Assembly (NCBI GenBank): GCA_023475455.1
Contig: JAMCVR010000210.1
Coordinates: 1-16,402 of the forward strand
Source of the DNA: Thermoplasmatota archaeon
GTDB lineage: Bacteria; Pseudomonadota; Gammaproteobacteria; Burkholderiales; Thiobacillaceae
Reading direction: 5' to 3'
DNA: 16,402 nucleotides
Position 1 is the first letter of the stretch, and each line of letters opens with the position of its first letter. The notes below the pieces were generated by a model. It had not been told where the DNA came from. It ran no database searches and saw nothing but the letters and a program-made list of their open reading frames with translations. Positions 15,596 through 16,402 of this stretch are shown here, piece by piece. The position numbers and the translations under genes are program-made.

Positions 15596-16172
15596 GCTCC
15601 TCCACGAACACGTCGTCGCCCCACACCTGGTCGAGCAGTTGGGTGCGCGAATAGACGCGCTCGGGATGGGTCATGAAGAAGTGCAGCAGGCGGAACTCGG
15701 TCGGCCCCAGTTCCAGCGCCTGATTGCGGCTCTGCACGCGGTGGCTGGTGGGATCGAGCCGCAGGCCGTTGATTTCCACCGGCTCGTCGGTCATCTGCGG
15801 CGCGCGGCGGCGCAGCACGGCCTTGATGCGCGACACCAGTTCGCGCGGCGAGAACGGCTTGGTGATGTAGTCGTCGGCACCGGTGTCCAGCCCCAGCACC
15901 TTGTCGCGCTCCTCGCCGCGCGCGGTCAGCATGATGATGGGAATCGGCTGGTAGCGCTCGTCGCTGCGCAGGCGCTTGCACAGGTCGATCCCGGACATGC
16001 CGGGCAACATCCAGTCGAGCAGGATGACGTCGGGCAGGGTGCTCTTGAGAAATTTCAGCGCGTGCTCGGCATCGCCGGCGGCGGTGACCTGGTGGCCGGC
16101 CTGCGCCAGATTGAATTTCAGCAGTTCCTGGATTCCGGGTTCGTCTTCGACCAGCAAAATATTGGCAGCCAT
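15591..16172 (-). CDS. phoB: Phosphate regulon response regulator PhoB, 5' part of the broken gene
   Basis: PhoB is an OmpR-family transcription factor that, once phosphorylated by PhoR, binds Pho boxes. The start is ATG 16172 ([18 protein letters not shown]). The receiver shows the acidic pair Glu9-Asp10, phospho-acceptor Asp53, and the LTARGEERD and KPF switch residues. The winged-helix domain starts at about residue 130. The literal frame ends after [11 protein letters not shown] (193 residues), where the duplication junction brings a TGA at 15591-15593. The missing 37 residues hold the DNA-recognition helix end and wing, so this form could be phosphorylated but should not bind DNA normally. 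An upstream in-frame start at 16205 is unlikely because it would cut into the spacer next to the Pho box. Confidence 0.9.
   Translation of the reverse strand: MAANILLVEDEPGIQELLKFNLAQAGHQVTAAGDAEHALKFLKSTLPDVILLDWMLPGMSGIDLCKRLRSDERYQPIPIIMLTARGEERDKVLGLDTGADDYITKPFSPRELVSRIKAVLRRRAPQMTDEPVEINGLRLDPTSHRVQSRNQALELGPTEFRLLHFFMTHPERVYSRTQLLDQVWGDDVFVEER
15594..16122. repeat. Copy B of the 527-bp tandem duplication inside phoB
   Basis: Exact copy of 15067-15595, lying on the promoter-proximal side. No mismatches between copies were seen. Confidence 0.95.
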
Positions 16173-16208
16173 GTTGATTCCAAGCTTATTTGGGATGGTG
16201 GCCATTCT

Positions 16209-16237
16209 ATGACAGCAGTATGACCAATTTATGACAT
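16209..16237 (-). promoter_or_regulatory. Pho box upstream of phoBR
   Basis: Read on the minus strand, three heptamers occur at exact 11-base spacing: ATGTCAT (16231-16237), TGGTCAT (16220-16226) and CTGTCAT (16209-16215), with AT-rich or short four-base spacers. This matches the PhoB-binding repeat (CTGTCAT-type, 11-bp period). It ends 37 bases before the phoB ATG, so it would replace the -35 element and make phoBR autoactivated under phosphate starvation. It also lies about 75 bases upstream of divergent ubiE, but its orientation points to phoBR. Confidence 0.85.
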
Positions 16238-16274
16238 GGGCGCGGTTGTGCCAAACCCGCGCCAGCCTGCGCGC

Positions 16275-16283
16275 TGGTAGAAT
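16275..16283 (+). promoter_or_regulatory. Possible extended -10 promoter for ubiE
   Basis: TGGTAGAAT (16275-16283) has a TGn extension and a five-of-six match to TATAAT, 29 bases before the ubiE ATG. No good -35 is seen at the right distance. Weak, by-eye call. Confidence 0.3.
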
Positions 16284-16312
16284 TCCTGGCTGACTCGCTC
16301 ATCCCTTCCGCC

Positions 16313-16402
16313 ATGGATAAAACCACCCATTTCGGCTACCAGCAGGTCGCCGAATCCGAAAAGGCCGCCAAGGTGGCCGAGGTCTTCCATTCCGTCGCCG
16401 CC
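16313..16402 (+). CDS. ubiE: Ubiquinone/menaquinone biosynthesis C-methyltransferase UbiE, 5' end (partial)
   Basis: Thirty codons from ATG 16313 run off the window. The peptide [20 protein letters not shown] continues to [10 protein letters not shown], the very conserved N-terminus of UbiE just before the usual YDxMND motif. UbiE is a SAM-dependent methyltransferase that methylates the ring of ubiquinone and menaquinone precursors. The typical length is about 245 residues, so about 12% is visible and no catalytic motif can be checked. It is divergent from phoB, with a 140-base intergenic region holding the Pho box. Confidence 0.85.
   Translation, partial: MDKTTHFGYQQVAESEKAAKVAEVFHSVAA

Noticed and set aside
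3131..16122. Mobile element, phage or CRISPR origin of the repeats
   Set aside because: The repeated units are ordinary gene segments with no terminal inverted repeats, transposase or spacer structure, and each locus has a different sequence.

Overview
The window is GC-rich, densely coded DNA from a proteobacterium, most likely a betaproteobacterium. This rests on gene content: a short Hda with an N-terminal clamp motif, phoB-phoR next to ubiE, the roughly 1270-residue DUF3683/FAD/Fe-S oxidoreductase followed by a HIT-type gene, and nadA beside a YedI/DUF808 gene. No rRNA, tRNA, CRISPR, phage or IS transposase is visible. The family assignments are reading by eye from motifs, not database hits.

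Layout. 1-873: 3' end of an RND membrane fusion protein gene plus two intergenic palindromic repeat elements. 874-4313: an HAE1/AcrB-type RND efflux pump gene, broken. 4326-4353: a strong hairpin. 4484-4897: a small unknown gene followed by four hairpins and an intrinsic terminator. 4922-5296: thioredoxin-like gene, converging on and overlapping hda (5287-5934, minus). 6058-7483: nadA, broken, followed by a DUF808 membrane protein gene (7495-8427). 8438-8653 (minus): remnant of a PhnD-like binding protein. 8832-13213: giant flavin/Fe-S dehydrogenase gene, broken, overlapping a truncated HIT-like gene (13210-13500). 13570-16172 (minus): phoR and phoB, with phoB broken, read from a clear three-repeat Pho box (16209-16237). 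16313-16402: first 30 codons of ubiE, running off the window.

The dominant oddity is a set of five exact direct tandem duplications, with periods of 628, 362, 361, 566 and 527 bp. Four lie inside genes (RND pump, nadA, FAD/Fe-S dehydrogenase, phoB). The fifth covers the fusion-protein 3' end and intergenic DNA. None of the four intragenic periods is a multiple of three, so each breaks its reading frame. Deleting one period restores an uninterrupted gene of normal family length: 1025, 354, 1271 and 230 residues. At the four junctions that can be fully read, the copies share 2-4 bp. The simplest explanation is an assembly or amplification artefact (unmerged overlaps or template-switch chimeras), with intact genes in the living cell. 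A real burst of microhomology-mediated tandem duplications is the more exciting but less likely alternative. Broken genes are listed as separate 5' and 3' parts, and residue numbers refer to the collapsed (repaired) protein.

The genes are mostly housekeeping or stress functions: efflux, redox, replication control (Hda), NAD synthesis (NadA), 2-hydroxyacid-type oxidation, phosphate sensing (PhoBR) and quinone synthesis (UbiE). Beyond the duplications, the items most worth a second look are the multi-hairpin stretch at 4759-4893, the HIT-like protein that has lost its histidine triad, and a G-quadruplex motif inside the dehydrogenase gene.
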